Counted from the first letter of the stretch, positions 42,533 through 52,205 are shown. The stretch is 64,000 nt of DNA from JAHBNG01 sp039028975 (GCA_039028975.1 JBCCHB010000093.1:1-64000); one strand, 5' to 3'. Notes: generated by a model not told the origin, from the letters alone. Numbers and translations: made by a program.

Positions 42533-43390
42533 TTAGCCAAGATCACTCGTACGCCACAACTCATCCATATAGCTGGCCGTCAATTGTGCCGCCTCCAGCG
42601 GATCTTCAATGGCATTGACTCGCTTGCTAAAGGGTTCGCATGTGACTGGTCCTGTATACCCGATGTTGACCAGCTTTTGCATGAATTCGCGCAAGGGCAG
42701 CCCACCTTTCTCCATGGGCAACCCGCGGTCAAGGTCTTGATAGTCGGCTACATTCAGCGTCTTGTCGACGTCGTTCACGTGAGTGGTCACAATGTCATCA
42801 GCGGATAGGCTATCCAGGTCATCAATGTTGCCACCCGATGCACAGAGATGAAAGATATCAAGCATCAAGCCAAGATTGCCTGTGCCGATCGACTCAAGCA
42901 ACGCCAGCATCCCTTCTAAGGTATAGATAAAGGTGTGTCTTTCAGGGGGACGCATATTTTGGGGCCCCAGGAATTCGAGACCGAACCGTATACCGTGATC
43001 GCTTAATACTTGGGCAATGGGACGCAGGCGTTCAATATGCCAGGCGTAGTTCTCGTCAAAGGGGCGCTGGTCAGAGCTGGGGGAGCAGGCACTCGTGGTA
43101 CGTAAGCAACCTAACTCACGCCCTAATGCAGCGAAGGCGGGTAACTCTTTTAGCTCTTCCTGCCATTGATCTTTACGCCAAGCCACGGGCAGACTCCATA
43201 ACGCGGGTTTAATGTCTGCGTCTCTAAACAGGTCACGCACGTACCCCACGCCATGTTCATCGGCCAGGGCAGCAGCTTCACGGATGTTAAAATCAATGCC
43301 AGCAAAGCCCGTCTGCCGGGCCAGTTGGATGGATTCGGGCAAGGAAATATCGCGAATCCCGATTGCGCTGGGCCACAAATTCTTGAACAT
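42533..43390 (-). CDS. Sugar phosphate isomerase/epimerase (xylose isomerase-like TIM barrel)
   Basis: 285 residues. The barrel pattern includes GFAGIDFN, FGLEFLGPQN, NLGLMLDIFHL and VTTHVNDVDK. The Glu, Asp and His residues in these strands are the usual divalent-metal ligands. Members interconvert ketoses, and some act on inositols. GAAGGAG precedes the ATG. Part of the minus-strand sugar block with the Gfo/Idh and PhyH genes; a similar protein is at 46356. Confidence 0.88.
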   Translation of the reverse strand: MFKNLWPSAIGIRDISLPESIQLARQTGFAGIDFNIREAAALADEHGVGYVRDLFRDADIKPALWSLPVAWRKDQWQEELKELPAFAALGRELGCLRTTSACSPSSDQRPFDENYAWHIERLRPIAQVLSDHGIRFGLEFLGPQNMRPPERHTFIYTLEGMLALLESIGTGNLGLMLDIFHLCASGGNIDDLDSLSADDIVTTHVNDVDKTLNVADYQDLDRGLPMEKGGLPLREFMQKLVNIGYTGPVTCEPFSKRVNAIEDPLEAAQLTASYMDELWRTSDLG

Positions 43391-43456
43391 CGTAACTCTC
43401 CTTCGATCCTTTACGAACTAAGAGGGCTCGGGACTTTTAAGGGTATAAAATTTCTC

Positions 43457-44857
43457 TCACGCCGCTTCATTCGCGTTAGAGAAAAGATCCTTGAATAAAT
43501 CTGCCACAATACCCTGTGCGTGCCTTATCGCAAATTCCGTAACAGAATAGGGCAAAATCGGACGATCCGCCAGACATTGTTGATAGGTAGCCAGTTGGTG
43601 CGCAAAATGAAGGGTCCAGTGCAGGATTCGCAGCCGTTCGGTGAGTTGATACAACTCTTGGAGCCGTTCCAGCGGTTCGTAAGCAGTCCACTCTGTGAGG
43701 TAGGCATCTCGTAGCCGGGCCTTGACGTCAGGCACATTGGGCAGATTCTCAGAAAGCAAAAGCTCCACCAGGCTAAAGAAGGGATGTGAGATCGAACTTT
43801 CCGCCCAGTCATAAAAGACAGGCCCCTTTTCCGTTACCCGAATATTCATTCCATCGTGAAAGTCACCGTGTTCCAACGTACAAGGGATATTATAGCCACT
43901 GGCTGCGACACACACCGCTTTGATATCTGGCAGAAGCTTTTGCCAATGTGCGAGATCGGCCTCGCTTGGACACATGGGATGATCTTGCAACAGCAAAGGA
44001 GCTTGTGCGACAACAGTCTCAATTGTATTTTCCATTGGTTTCAAACGCCAATCACAAAGAGGCACACTGAGCAGTTGATCCATGAATGCCAGAGAGCGCA
44101 TTTGCAACTGGGCATAGGCTCGCAATGTCTCCTCCCAGGCAGCTATCTCTGAGGTTTCTCCGAGATCACGGCCACCAATATCCTGCATTAATATCCAGTG
44201 TCGTTCGGGTTCAACTGCCAGTATGTTGGGAATACGCTCCGGTTGCCATCGGGCGATCATTTGCATCAGCTCTGCCTCCTGTGCGAAGGTATGAGCCACG
44301 GCTTTGAGATAAACATCGCCAGCATCGGTCGTGACGCGCAAGATGGTCGAGCCATGCCAGATTCTCACTTGCTCAACCGGAGCAGTGATGCTTATCCCCA
44401 TCCCGCGGAGTTGCTCCGTCATCCACGACGTCACTTCTGCAAACCAGCCGATGCCCCACCACGGTACAAGCGGTTCTGCCTTCGCTTCAGCAAACCAGCT
44501 TTCCAACAGCGACCGATGCAGGGGCCGAATGAACGTCAAACTGTCCAATTCATTCCGGTCAATCCAACGCCCGTCATTGGACAGTTCCCAATCGGGGCTG
44601 TGGTTCTCCAAAGTAAATACGATGACCACATCGTCGATCTCAGGGTCAGGCCAATCGGTTAAATAACGGATTGTTACATCGATACCAAGCTCAGCCTTCA
44701 ACACGGTATTGAAGTAGCCCATTCCCGCCGCTTCGCTGCCATCGGGCCGTGTTATCTCACAAGCGAGAAGCGACCAGCCATCAGATTGTGACATCAAGAG
44801 CGCGCGTTGGTTAGCGTGGTCTGGCAAGATGAACAAAGGTTTCAGATTGGTTGACAT
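43457..44857 (-). CDS. Aminoglycoside phosphotransferase-like kinase with N-terminal domain
   Basis: 466 residues. The C-terminal part has the APH kinase motifs: CTLEHGDFHDGMNIRVTEKGPVFYDWAESSISHPF near residues 320-355, with the catalytic Asp in HGDFH and the metal-binding Asp in YDW. The N-terminal 120 residues look Nudix-like in strand pattern (SLLACEITRPDG, VVIVFTLENHSPDWEL) but lack a clear Nudix box. GAGGAAACG precedes the ATG. Phosphorylation of a sugar, amino alcohol or antibiotic are all possible. Confidence 0.78.
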   Translation of the reverse strand: MSTNLKPLFILPDHANQRALLMSQSDGWSLLACEITRPDGSEAAGMGYFNTVLKAELGIDVTIRYLTDWPDPEIDDVVIVFTLENHSPDWELSNDGRWIDRNELDSLTFIRPLHRSLLESWFAEAKAEPLVPWWGIGWFAEVTSWMTEQLRGMGISITAPVEQVRIWHGSTILRVTTDAGDVYLKAVAHTFAQEAELMQMIARWQPERIPNILAVEPERHWILMQDIGGRDLGETSEIAAWEETLRAYAQLQMRSLAFMDQLLSVPLCDWRLKPMENTIETVVAQAPLLLQDHPMCPSEADLAHWQKLLPDIKAVCVAASGYNIPCTLEHGDFHDGMNIRVTEKGPVFYDWAESSISHPFFSLVELLLSENLPNVPDVKARLRDAYLTEWTAYEPLERLQELYQLTERLRILHWTLHFAHQLATYQQCLADRPILPYSVTEFAIRHAQGIVADLFKDLFSNANEAA

Positions 44858-44972
44858 GGTCGAACGTTTCCTCTCATCCGTTCTTGAACGAAGGCAGAAC
44901 AGGGATACATGGAATCATCTTTGAGTCTTAGGCGTACAGCTCATCTTAACTATTGACGTCAGCTATTCGTGG

Positions 44973-46295
44973 TTAGCGAGATTCAGAGCGAGCGTACTCG
45001 CCGCGCGGCACGCGGAAATAAACCCAGAAAAGTACCGAGCCAAATGCGACCAATCCGGCACACGTAAAGAAAAGACCGGCATATCCCAAAATAGGGATAG
45101 CATATCCTCCACCTAACGCGACCAGGCCATACCCCGTACCCATCGCCATTGAGGCTACGCCGGACGTCGTGCCTCGCCACCGCGGCGGCACAATCTCCAT
45201 TTGAACAACATTGACAATAGGATGTGTGATGGACTGCATGCCAACGACGCCCACAAAACCCAAACCCACAATGGCCCAATGAGGAACCAGCCCCATCAGA
45301 ACCAAGCCAACTGCCGAGGCCAGCGTCGATAAAACAATCGCCGCCATTTTGCCAACCCGCGCAACCCAAAATGGTGCCACCAACGCCGCAGGAGCGCCCA
45401 GAAGCTGACCAAAGGCTGTCAAAAGCCCAATTCTGCTGGTCGACTCACCCAAGACAACATCAAGATAGACATTAAAAAATGTCCGCGCCGCCCCCTCGCC
45501 TGCCACACGCAGCAGTCCTGTCAAAGCCAAAACGCCGATAAGTATATACGGGAGAGTACCTGCCCCGAGGTTGCGGCTATCCTGCGGATTCGACCTAGCT
45601 TCAACATCAGGTTCATTCTCTTTTGAATGATTGGCCGCATCAATATTTTGTGTAGCCACAATATCCTGTGTCGTCAGGAGAGCAAAAATTGCTGGGGTAA
45701 GCAACAGTCCAGCCAGTATCAGGGGGTAGCGGAAAGGTGCGGGCTGGTCCAGCGTCAACCCCAAACTAGCCACAAAAATACCAGGCAATATCCCAGCAAT
45801 TAAGCTACCCACAAATCCACTCAGGGGACTCACCGCTACCTGTATGGAAAAAGCATAATCTCGCTCTTGTGGGTCAGTGGCCGCTATCAAGTAGGGATTG
45901 GTGTTGACAATGTACAAGGCAAAGCCCAAACCAGTCAGCAAGCGGGTCACCAAGATGCCGATATCCTGTCCGCTGCCGGGCAAAAACTCGGTCAGCGGTA
46001 AAGCGATTGTGCCGATGCTGATTAGCGTCACCCCTGTAACGACCGTGCGTCGGTATCCCCAACGGTCACCAATCGCCCCAGCCGGCAGCGCGGATAGCGC
46101 AAATACCAGCGCCGTCCCCCCATTGACCAAGCCAATAAACGCCGACCCGTAATCCAGCCGCAACAAATAGAGGTTTAGCAATACGCTGACAAACCCGGTG
46201 AAGCTCAGCCCAATCAGTGCGGCCGCCAGCAAGTACATTCTTATATCGTGACTGAACAGACGCAGAATGCGCAGATAATCGGCAATAAAACTCAT
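44973..46295 (-). CDS. MFS transporter
   Basis: 440 residues with twelve membrane helices in two halves separated by a cytoplasmic loop (about residues 215-245). The first half has GAIGDRWGYRRTV, the conserved loop 2-3 motif of the superfamily. The Shine-Dalgarno is weak. It is co-oriented with a TIM-barrel isomerase and a kinase-like protein, so it may take up or export a sugar-like compound, but the substrate is not deducible. Confidence 0.88.
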   Translation of the reverse strand: MSFIADYLRILRLFSHDIRMYLLAAALIGLSFTGFVSVLLNLYLLRLDYGSAFIGLVNGGTALVFALSALPAGAIGDRWGYRRTVVTGVTLISIGTIALPLTEFLPGSGQDIGILVTRLLTGLGFALYIVNTNPYLIAATDPQERDYAFSIQVAVSPLSGFVGSLIAGILPGIFVASLGLTLDQPAPFRYPLILAGLLLTPAIFALLTTQDIVATQNIDAANHSKENEPDVEARSNPQDSRNLGAGTLPYILIGVLALTGLLRVAGEGAARTFFNVYLDVVLGESTSRIGLLTAFGQLLGAPAALVAPFWVARVGKMAAIVLSTLASAVGLVLMGLVPHWAIVGLGFVGVVGMQSITHPIVNVVQMEIVPPRWRGTTSGVASMAMGTGYGLVALGGGYAIPILGYAGLFFTCAGLVAFGSVLFWVYFRVPRGEYARSESR

Positions 46296-46355
46296 TAGGC
46301 GTTATGGGTTTGAAGGGATGGTCATGAAGAAATTACTCTGTTAAAAACCACCTCG

Positions 46356-47189
46356 CTAAGAAGAGGTCGGCAGCCCCTTCAGAAACGCAACACACCCGTC
46401 CACCTGCTCTTCCTTAAGACCATGCAGGATCACCGGCACGTCAAAGTCCAGCCCTTCAAGTAATCGCCAATAGCGCTCGTAATCCAGTAATCCTTGCCCC
46501 GCGGCCAGATGGCCCGCATCGCCATCATGATCCAAGTCTTTGGCGTGGGCAATGGCAACGTGTTCACCGAGCAGATCAAATGCCTCATCCAGGATTTCGG
46601 CCATGCGCGGCAATTGTCCCTCATGGAAGATATTGGCCCCATCCATGACGATCTTGAGGTTGGGCGACTGCATTTCATCGATCAGGCGACGGCTCTTTTT
46701 AGCCGTATTCGCCACATTGTTGACTTCAGGCTCGAAGGCCAACGTGACGTCGTATTTCTCGACGCTTCGCAGCGCCTGCTCCATGGCGGCCGACAGATCC
46801 TGCCAGGCCTCCGGCGAGTCATTTTCGGGATGGCTGCGCCACATGCTTTCAGAGCTGCGTGTTCCTGTACAGGTCGCTATGATCGAAGTCCCCAGCTGAC
46901 CACAAGCAGAGGCCAATATCTCCAGCCGCCGCAGGCCATCCTGTCGTTGCGCCATATCAGGATGGATCATATTAAATTCGCCATTCAATGCGGCTATCGT
47001 TACATTTTTGGCTTCTGTTGCTTTGCGGATCGTATCGCACAGATTCAGGTCAATACTGTCTGGCATATTATCTAGCCCAGCCGAGCTCAAGCCAAATTGA
47101 ACGTGGTGGATCCCGTGGCTGACTACCGCATCCAGAGTCTCTTCAAGCGTGGGTCGAGGGAAGTGGCCCGTCATAATGCCAATTTGCAT
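46356..47189 (-). CDS. Sugar phosphate isomerase/epimerase (TIM barrel)
   Basis: 277 residues from ATG 47189, set by AAAGGAG 7 bases upstream. The open frame extends 41 codons further but that part is encoded by heptamer repeat words and is not family-like. Barrel blocks: MQIGIMTGHFPRPTLEETLD, VTIAALNGEFNMIHPD, ATCTGTRSSESMW, VTLAFEPEVNN and IVMDGANIF, with the metal-binding Glu, Asp and His. Family partner of the isomerase at 42533. It is the first gene of the minus-strand block that runs down to 35241. Confidence 0.88.
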   Translation of the reverse strand: MQIGIMTGHFPRPTLEETLDAVVSHGIHHVQFGLSSAGLDNMPDSIDLNLCDTIRKATEAKNVTIAALNGEFNMIHPDMAQRQDGLRRLEILASACGQLGTSIIATCTGTRSSESMWRSHPENDSPEAWQDLSAAMEQALRSVEKYDVTLAFEPEVNNVANTAKKSRRLIDEMQSPNLKIVMDGANIFHEGQLPRMAEILDEAFDLLGEHVAIAHAKDLDHDGDAGHLAAGQGLLDYERYWRLLEGLDFDVPVILHGLKEEQVDGCVAFLKGLPTSS

Positions 47190-47222
47190 GGTGGTTCTCC
47201 TTTGTGAATGTGGATCAAGATT

Positions 47223-47250
47223 GCAGGTCGCAAGTGGCAGGTTGCTGGTA
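47223..47250. repeat. Short heptamer tract upstream of the isomerase
   Basis: Four 7-bp words in register (GCAGGTC, GCAAGTG, GCAGGTT, GCTGGTA) lie 34 bases upstream of the isomerase start codon. Confidence 0.7.
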
Positions 47251-47549
47251 GATTCCTTGTTACCGCGACGTTCATTTTTTCTTCCATATGGTTTCTCCTG
47301 GCTGAAGGGCAAAAGAGACGGCCATATGGGGGGAATAAGCGAAACTAGAGGATCGGCTTGAGCTTACTAAATTAGGCACGCTCTGTCAAAACGAAGAGTA
47401 AGTTTATCTGTTGACATTCATTGGTTGGTGTATACTGACTCTATATATATTACAATTAACCTGATATTCCGAATCCTAAAACCAGTAGTTCGCAACAGTA
47501 CGGATACAGTCATTGCGCACAAACGGAGAAATCTTCTGCTACGAACCTC

Positions 47550-48935
47550 ATGGTAGACACATCTCGCCCTGCAAAAGATGAATCAGTAAATGGCAGCGTC
47601 CTCGTTGGGCTGATAGCACCGGCTATACTGCTTGCTCTGGACGGCCACATGTTCGGTGTGGCTCTGCCAACGATACGCGAAGATTTTGCCATCCCAGCTG
47701 ATATGGCCGCGTGGGTAGCGACTGTGTACTCGGTGCCTTACATGATCTTCACCCCATTTTATGGACGATTGGGGGATGCGCTGGGAAAACGGCGGCTGCT
47801 TATCGCTGCCATGCTAATCTTTCTAGCCGGGACAACGATTATCCTTACGGCTACGAACTTGGGCTGGCTGATGGCCGGACGTGCCGTTCAGGGGCTGGGA
47901 AGTGCTGGCCTCCTTCCACTTTGCCTAGCCATCATCTCGCAAATCTTTGCCCCCAATGAGCGCGGCAAAATGCTTGGTAGATGGAATGCCACACTCCCAT
48001 TGATGGGTGCCATTGCCCCGCTGCTCAGTGGCTTGCTGATTGTTTACCTGAGCTGGCGCTTCATTTTTCTGCCGATCCTGGTTCTGGGGCTGGTTGCGTT
48101 GGTTGTCGTTCGGCGCAGCGTGCCAGAGTTGCCTGGTGTCATGCCCCCCGACTTCTTGCGCACATTCGACTGGGCAGGCGTTCTTCTTCTGGGGGGTGTC
48201 GCCATCAGCTTTCTTTTCTATGCCTCCAGCCGGCCCATCACCGGTGTCGCTCCGCTGCAAGATATGCGTTTGTTGGGTGGCGGTCTGCTCTTGCTCGTTG
48301 GCCTGCTGCTCTGGGAGCGCCATCGCCGGCAACCCTACCTTGATCTGCACCTTTTCACCAACCGCACCTTCACCCTGACGTCGTTGTGCGCGTCAATCCG
48401 CATGTTCCTCATCGGTAGCACCATGTTTTTGATTCCACTTTACCTGACCGATGTTCATGCACTGCGCGCTGATTGGATCGGTCTGATCCTGGTCTTAAGC
48501 AGCGCTAGCAAGTTCGTAGGCACGCGTAGCGGTGGCCAGGTCGCCGATAGTTGGGGTAGCCGTCGGCCTGTCGTCGTGAGCCTGCTCACCCATGCCAGCG
48601 GTACAGCCTTGCTGGCGCTCTTGCCCGCAACCGCGCCCGTATGGGCTGTCGTCATTGGGGTACTGGGGCTTGGCCTTAGCACGGGATTGAGCCAAGCACC
48701 GCTACACCGTGCCGCCATGAATAACACCGAACAGGAGAAGATGGGCATGGGGGCTGGTCTGTACACAATGATCCGTTTTGCTGGTCTCGTGTTCGGGACA
48801 GCACTGGCGGGCGTTGTTCTACAAGGTGGCCTGGATCGCGGGGTATCAGAGATCGCAGCATACCAAGCGGTCTTCTGGCTCGCTTCTGGTGTTGCCCTCA
48901 TGGGGATATTCACTGGCTGGGGTATTCGTGAATGA
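47550..48935 (+). CDS. MFS transporter, DHA2/EmrB-like
   Basis: 461 residues with about 14 membrane helices. MVDTSRPAKDESVNGSVLVGLIAPAILLALDGHMFGVALPTIREDF is the typical first helix of the DHA2 drug:proton antiporters (the Asp in LALDGHMF is conserved there). Motif A is GRLGDALGKRR near residue 73. TTGACA at 47411 and TATACT at 47431 are spaced only 14 bases, so they are a doubtful promoter. The start lacks a clear Shine-Dalgarno. Exported compound unknown. Confidence 0.85.
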   Translation: MVDTSRPAKDESVNGSVLVGLIAPAILLALDGHMFGVALPTIREDFAIPADMAAWVATVYSVPYMIFTPFYGRLGDALGKRRLLIAAMLIFLAGTTIILTATNLGWLMAGRAVQGLGSAGLLPLCLAIISQIFAPNERGKMLGRWNATLPLMGAIAPLLSGLLIVYLSWRFIFLPILVLGLVALVVVRRSVPELPGVMPPDFLRTFDWAGVLLLGGVAISFLFYASSRPITGVAPLQDMRLLGGGLLLLVGLLLWERHRRQPYLDLHLFTNRTFTLTSLCASIRMFLIGSTMFLIPLYLTDVHALRADWIGLILVLSSASKFVGTRSGGQVADSWGSRRPVVVSLLTHASGTALLALLPATAPVWAVVIGVLGLGLSTGLSQAPLHRAAMNNTEQEKMGMGAGLYTMIRFAGLVFGTALAGVVLQGGLDRGVSEIAAYQAVFWLASGVALMGIFTGWGIRE

Positions 48936-49001
48936 TATCGCCTTGCCTGCCTTGATGAATGATTGAACAGTAGAAAACTTGAACATACCAGGAGGATGAT
49001 A

Positions 49002-49043
49002 ATGCGAGTACTCATTATGTGTGACATGGAAGGCGTGAGCTAA
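49002..49043 (+). other. 13-codon leader ORF, remnant of an M55 D-aminopeptidase
   Basis: MRVLIMCDMEGVS then a stop. An AGGAGG Shine-Dalgarno lies just before it. The sequence matches the N-terminal signature of DppA-type M55 peptidases (M.VLI..DMEGVSG) and breaks off there. Its TAA overlaps the ATG of the isochorismatase gene (TAATG), so translation of that gene is probably coupled to this leader, which supplies the strong ribosome-binding site. Confidence 0.7.
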
Positions 49044-49813
49044 TGTCTATACTAAATCTCAACGTCAGATACTTTCAAGACAGTACGCCCAGCAATGTTC
49101 CCTGTCGCGAAGAGAATTTCGTCCGGCGCGAAATCCCCATGGCACTGCCTGTCGCACAGACCGCGCTTGTGCTGGTCGATGTGTGGAACATCCACTTTAT
49201 CGAGAGCTGGCTGGAACGTGCCAAACAAGTTACAATCAAGTCGGTTGTGCCAGTTTTGGATGCGGCACGCACATTGGGATTGACAGTGATACACGCACCA
49301 TCGCCTCCTGTCGCAGAGCAGTTTGCGCAGGTGGAGCGCCATGAATCGCCACCGAAACTTCCCGATCCCACCTGGCCACCGCTCGCGTTTCGCCGACGGA
49401 AGGGTGAATACACCGCCTTTCGCGGACCGCGCGACCAGCCCCCCAGCATCGGTATCCATTGGGATAAGCTCGCTCCCCAGTTGAGCATCTCCTCTGCGAT
49501 TCAGGTTCTCGACCACGAGTGCATGGTTGCGACCGGCCAACAGCTTCACGACTTCCTGGAGGAGCGCCGCATCCTGCACCTAATCTACGCTGGTTTTGCC
49601 ACCAACTGGTGCATCCTCAATCGAGATTACGGGATGCGAGCCATGGCCCAGCGCGGCTATAATTTGATCCTACTGCGGGATGCCACAACGGGAGTTGAAT
49701 TCCCCGACACGCTCTACAACCTGTTTACAACCGAGATGGCGATCCGCGAAGTAGAGCAACAGTGTGGCTTCTCGGCCTCTAATGATGATTTTTTCGCAGC
49801 ATGCAAAACATAA
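49043..49813 (+). CDS. Isochorismatase-like cysteine hydrolase
   Basis: 256 residues. The triad is visible: Asp in LVLVDVWN (near residue 46), Lys probably in LAFRRRKGEY, and Cys in FATNWCILNRDYG (near 190). The family hydrolyses small amides or vinyl ethers (nicotinamidase, biuret or N-carbamoylsarcosine amidases). The ATG overlaps the stop of the 13-codon leader. It is followed 88 bases later by an enolase-superfamily gene. Confidence 0.86.
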   Translation: MSILNLNVRYFQDSTPSNVPCREENFVRREIPMALPVAQTALVLVDVWNIHFIESWLERAKQVTIKSVVPVLDAARTLGLTVIHAPSPPVAEQFAQVERHESPPKLPDPTWPPLAFRRRKGEYTAFRGPRDQPPSIGIHWDKLAPQLSISSAIQVLDHECMVATGQQLHDFLEERRILHLIYAGFATNWCILNRDYGMRAMAQRGYNLILLRDATTGVEFPDTLYNLFTTEMAIREVEQQCGFSASNDDFFAACKT

Positions 49814-49901
49814 ATAGTAGGCCACAGTTCACTAGGTAAGCCTCGAACCACACGTGGGCGTGCTCGCTGTAGGGTTGCGGTATACTGATAAAGAGAACCT
49901 C

Positions 49902-51026
49902 ATGACTCCTGAAACCCAAACAAACATTCCTATCAAGATCACGAACGTAGAGACGATCCCCATCAAAGGGACACGTGGATATCCCGCTTGGGTACTCGTG
50001 CGCATCCAGACCGACCAAGGCATTGAGGGCATGGGGGAAGGGTTTACGTGGTCTGGCCATGCGACCACGATCCGCAGCCACGTCGAGATGATCGGCCAGC
50101 AGCTGGTGGGCACCAATCCTCTTGAAATCCAGGCATTTTTGACAAAGTTTTTGCCCATGGCCACAGACCGAAATGGGTTCGCTGCGATTTCCGCCATCGA
50201 AATCGCGCTGTGGGATGTCCTGGGCCAGGTGGCGGGGCTTCCCGTCTATGCGCTGCTTGGCGGGCAAGTTCGGGAAAAGATTCCTCTGTATGCCAACCAC
50301 GGCATCTTTGGCGGTGCAAAAAGCTGGGAAGAGTGTGTAGAGCGCATCGTTGGCGCTAAAGAGTCGGGCTTTGGTATGTTCAAATGGGATCCGTTTTCCG
50401 GACAGGGTACCCCGGAACCGGCTGAACTCAACGCACAGATCCAAAAAGTGGAGATGGTGCGTGCGGCTGTGGGGCCTGACTATCCCCTGGCCATTGACGC
50501 GCACAACCGCTTCAGTGTCGAAGGTGCCATTATGGCGGCCCAGGCGCTCGAGCCCCTGAATATTCTGTTTTTTGAGGCGCCCACAGAGGATAAGCCCGAG
50601 CTGGTGCAGAAAGTAGCCGAAGCGACCGAGATTCCTCTGGCCACCGGCGAACTCACCTGTACGCGTAAGGAAGCCAAAGCACTGCTGGATAGCGGCGTGC
50701 TGAACGTTTTTCAGCCCGAGGTGGGTACCAACGGCGGGATCCTCGAGAGTGCGAAAACGGCTGCCCTGGCCGAGACATACGATGTCAAGATCGCCACCCA
50801 CAACTGGTGCGGCCCCATTGTCACGCGCGCTGTCTCCCACCTCTGCGCCGCCATCCCGAATCTACTCTACCAAGAATATGCTAGTACGGCTCCTCAGGAT
50901 GAATGGGAGCAAGATTTGCTGGAACCGGCCACCCAAATCAAGAACGGTCACATCATTCTGTCCGATGAGGCAGGACTCGGTTCTAAACTGAATGAGAAGC
51001 TTCTGACTTCCAGAAGGCTGGATTGA
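49902..51026 (+). CDS. Mandelate racemase/muconate lactonizing enzyme family protein
   Basis: 374 residues from ATG 49902 (AAGAGAA upstream). Enolase-superfamily features: GMFKWDPF (near 163), AIDAHNRF (Asp ligand, near 206), LFFEAP (Glu ligand), ATGEL (Glu ligand) and KIATHNWCG with a catalytic His near 300. The pattern is close to galactonate-dehydratase-like sugar acid dehydratases. In a neighbourhood of sugar genes, an acid-sugar dehydratase is plausible; the exact acid is not readable. Confidence 0.88.
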   Translation: MTPETQTNIPIKITNVETIPIKGTRGYPAWVLVRIQTDQGIEGMGEGFTWSGHATTIRSHVEMIGQQLVGTNPLEIQAFLTKFLPMATDRNGFAAISAIEIALWDVLGQVAGLPVYALLGGQVREKIPLYANHGIFGGAKSWEECVERIVGAKESGFGMFKWDPFSGQGTPEPAELNAQIQKVEMVRAAVGPDYPLAIDAHNRFSVEGAIMAAQALEPLNILFFEAPTEDKPELVQKVAEATEIPLATGELTCTRKEAKALLDSGVLNVFQPEVGTNGGILESAKTAALAETYDVKIATHNWCGPIVTRAVSHLCAAIPNLLYQEYASTAPQDEWEQDLLEPATQIKNGHIILSDEAGLGSKLNEKLLTSRRLD

Positions 51027-51587
51027 AACAGAGAAGTTCAATCCAACGACAGTATCATGTCATAACTGGCTCTGCCTGTCCCTTCATCGAAGCCTCCTAA
51101 CTTTGCGAAAGCTATCCTTTTGAAGAAGTGAACCGTCTGCGGATTCCTGACCAGTATCCCTATGAGCATCATGCGCTGGTAGCCAAACTGGTGGACGACC
51201 ACTGAAGAAACCGCCGCCAAGAGGGCCTCACAATAGTTGACGCGCATTGCACGGGGAAGACATCGCGAACGGTTTGTGGCCGACCAGCGACTGTATGCGC
51301 GATCCTGATGTCGGTGAAACCGAGCCTGCGGTGTAATACAATCCGCTCCTGCTATTTGATCTCGAGAAGGAGATAAGTGAGTCGACCAACATTGCGAGGG
51401 ATAGCCCATATGTACTGGAACGCATATTGGCGATTTCATCTTCATATCACTGCGCGGCGATGAGTATGCGCTCTTGTGGCGTCATTTGGCGATAGATATT
51501 CACACGCATCTGTTCTGTTTTGCATCGCGGATTGCCATTCAATAGCTCGTATTATATATACCATGGATGTTGATTATTATTTAATCC
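51027..51587. other. Decayed coding region
   Basis: No intact gene. Plus-strand fragments read like protein ends, for example YPFEEVNRLRIPDQYPYEHH (about 51115-51175), ending at a stop near 51204. A minus-strand frame ending near 51041 shows FKRIAFAKLGGFDEGTGRAS, reminiscent of an acetyltransferase tail. Starts and frames are broken. The region is probably remnants of two or more genes, but the parent families are uncertain. Confidence 0.4.
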
Positions 51588-51956
51588 TCAGGACAGGATA
51601 GTCCCAGCGACTAACAGAGCACCCATAGGGATGATTGCACATAGTACGTACACTCGCGCCCCTCGCTTGTTATCAACCAGATAAGACTGAACAAAGTTAC
51701 GACCTGGTTGCCACCGCGCCATGATGGCGAAGAAAACGGTGGCGATTGCCAACAGGCACCCCGCCACAAATATTAGGTTCGGCCATGTTTGCCATGAACT
51801 GGCTATCACCACAGTGGTGACCATTATGCGCACTATATCTAATTTGAGCGTAGCCCAGTCGCCAAAAAATTGCTCACCAAATGCAGGCCGTACCAAAATG
51901 ACAGCGCCGATGATGAGGGCGACCATACCAAATAAACCAATAAGATAAGAAATCAT
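51588..51956 (-). CDS. Small four-helix membrane protein of unknown function
   Basis: 122 residues with four hydrophobic segments (about 3-22, 43-60, 62-80, 103-120). No family recognised. It is divergent from the TetR gene at 52206, separated by about 250 bases that contain an inverted AGACAAA/TTTGTCT pair, so the TetR protein could control it. Confidence 0.7.
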   Translation of the reverse strand: MISYLIGLFGMVALIIGAVILVRPAFGEQFFGDWATLKLDIVRIMVTTVVIASSWQTWPNLIFVAGCLLAIATVFFAIMARWQPGRNFVQSYLVDNKRGARVYVLCAIIPMGALLVAGTILS

Positions 51957-52205
51957 GTTGTTCTCCTGACGGTTTGTTTGCAGTGCATATCACATGTTCG
52001 GGGACACTCTGGTAGACAAATCATACCTGCTTGACTGATCCCCAAAATGGGACACATCCGTTTGTCTGAGTGAATTTGTGAATGGTGTTGCTTTGTGTAC
52101 ATCGTACGTTTATGAACACCGTTGCTTACTATGCAAGGATAGCATATACTTTCCTCAAGTGGATTTCAACTGACAAAACAGCGGATATGAACGATAAGCG
52201 ACAGA

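Noticed and set aside
47190..47312. 41-codon N-terminal extension of the TIM-barrel isomerase
   Set aside because: Partly encoded by heptamer words, and a strong Shine-Dalgarno points to ATG 47189.
47411..47436. TTGACA...TATACT promoter for the MFS gene
   Set aside because: Spacing of 14 bases is too short for a normal sigma-70 promoter.
49779..50840. 353-codon minus-strand open frame
   Set aside because: Antisense to the enolase-superfamily gene, whose catalytic residues are all present on the plus strand.
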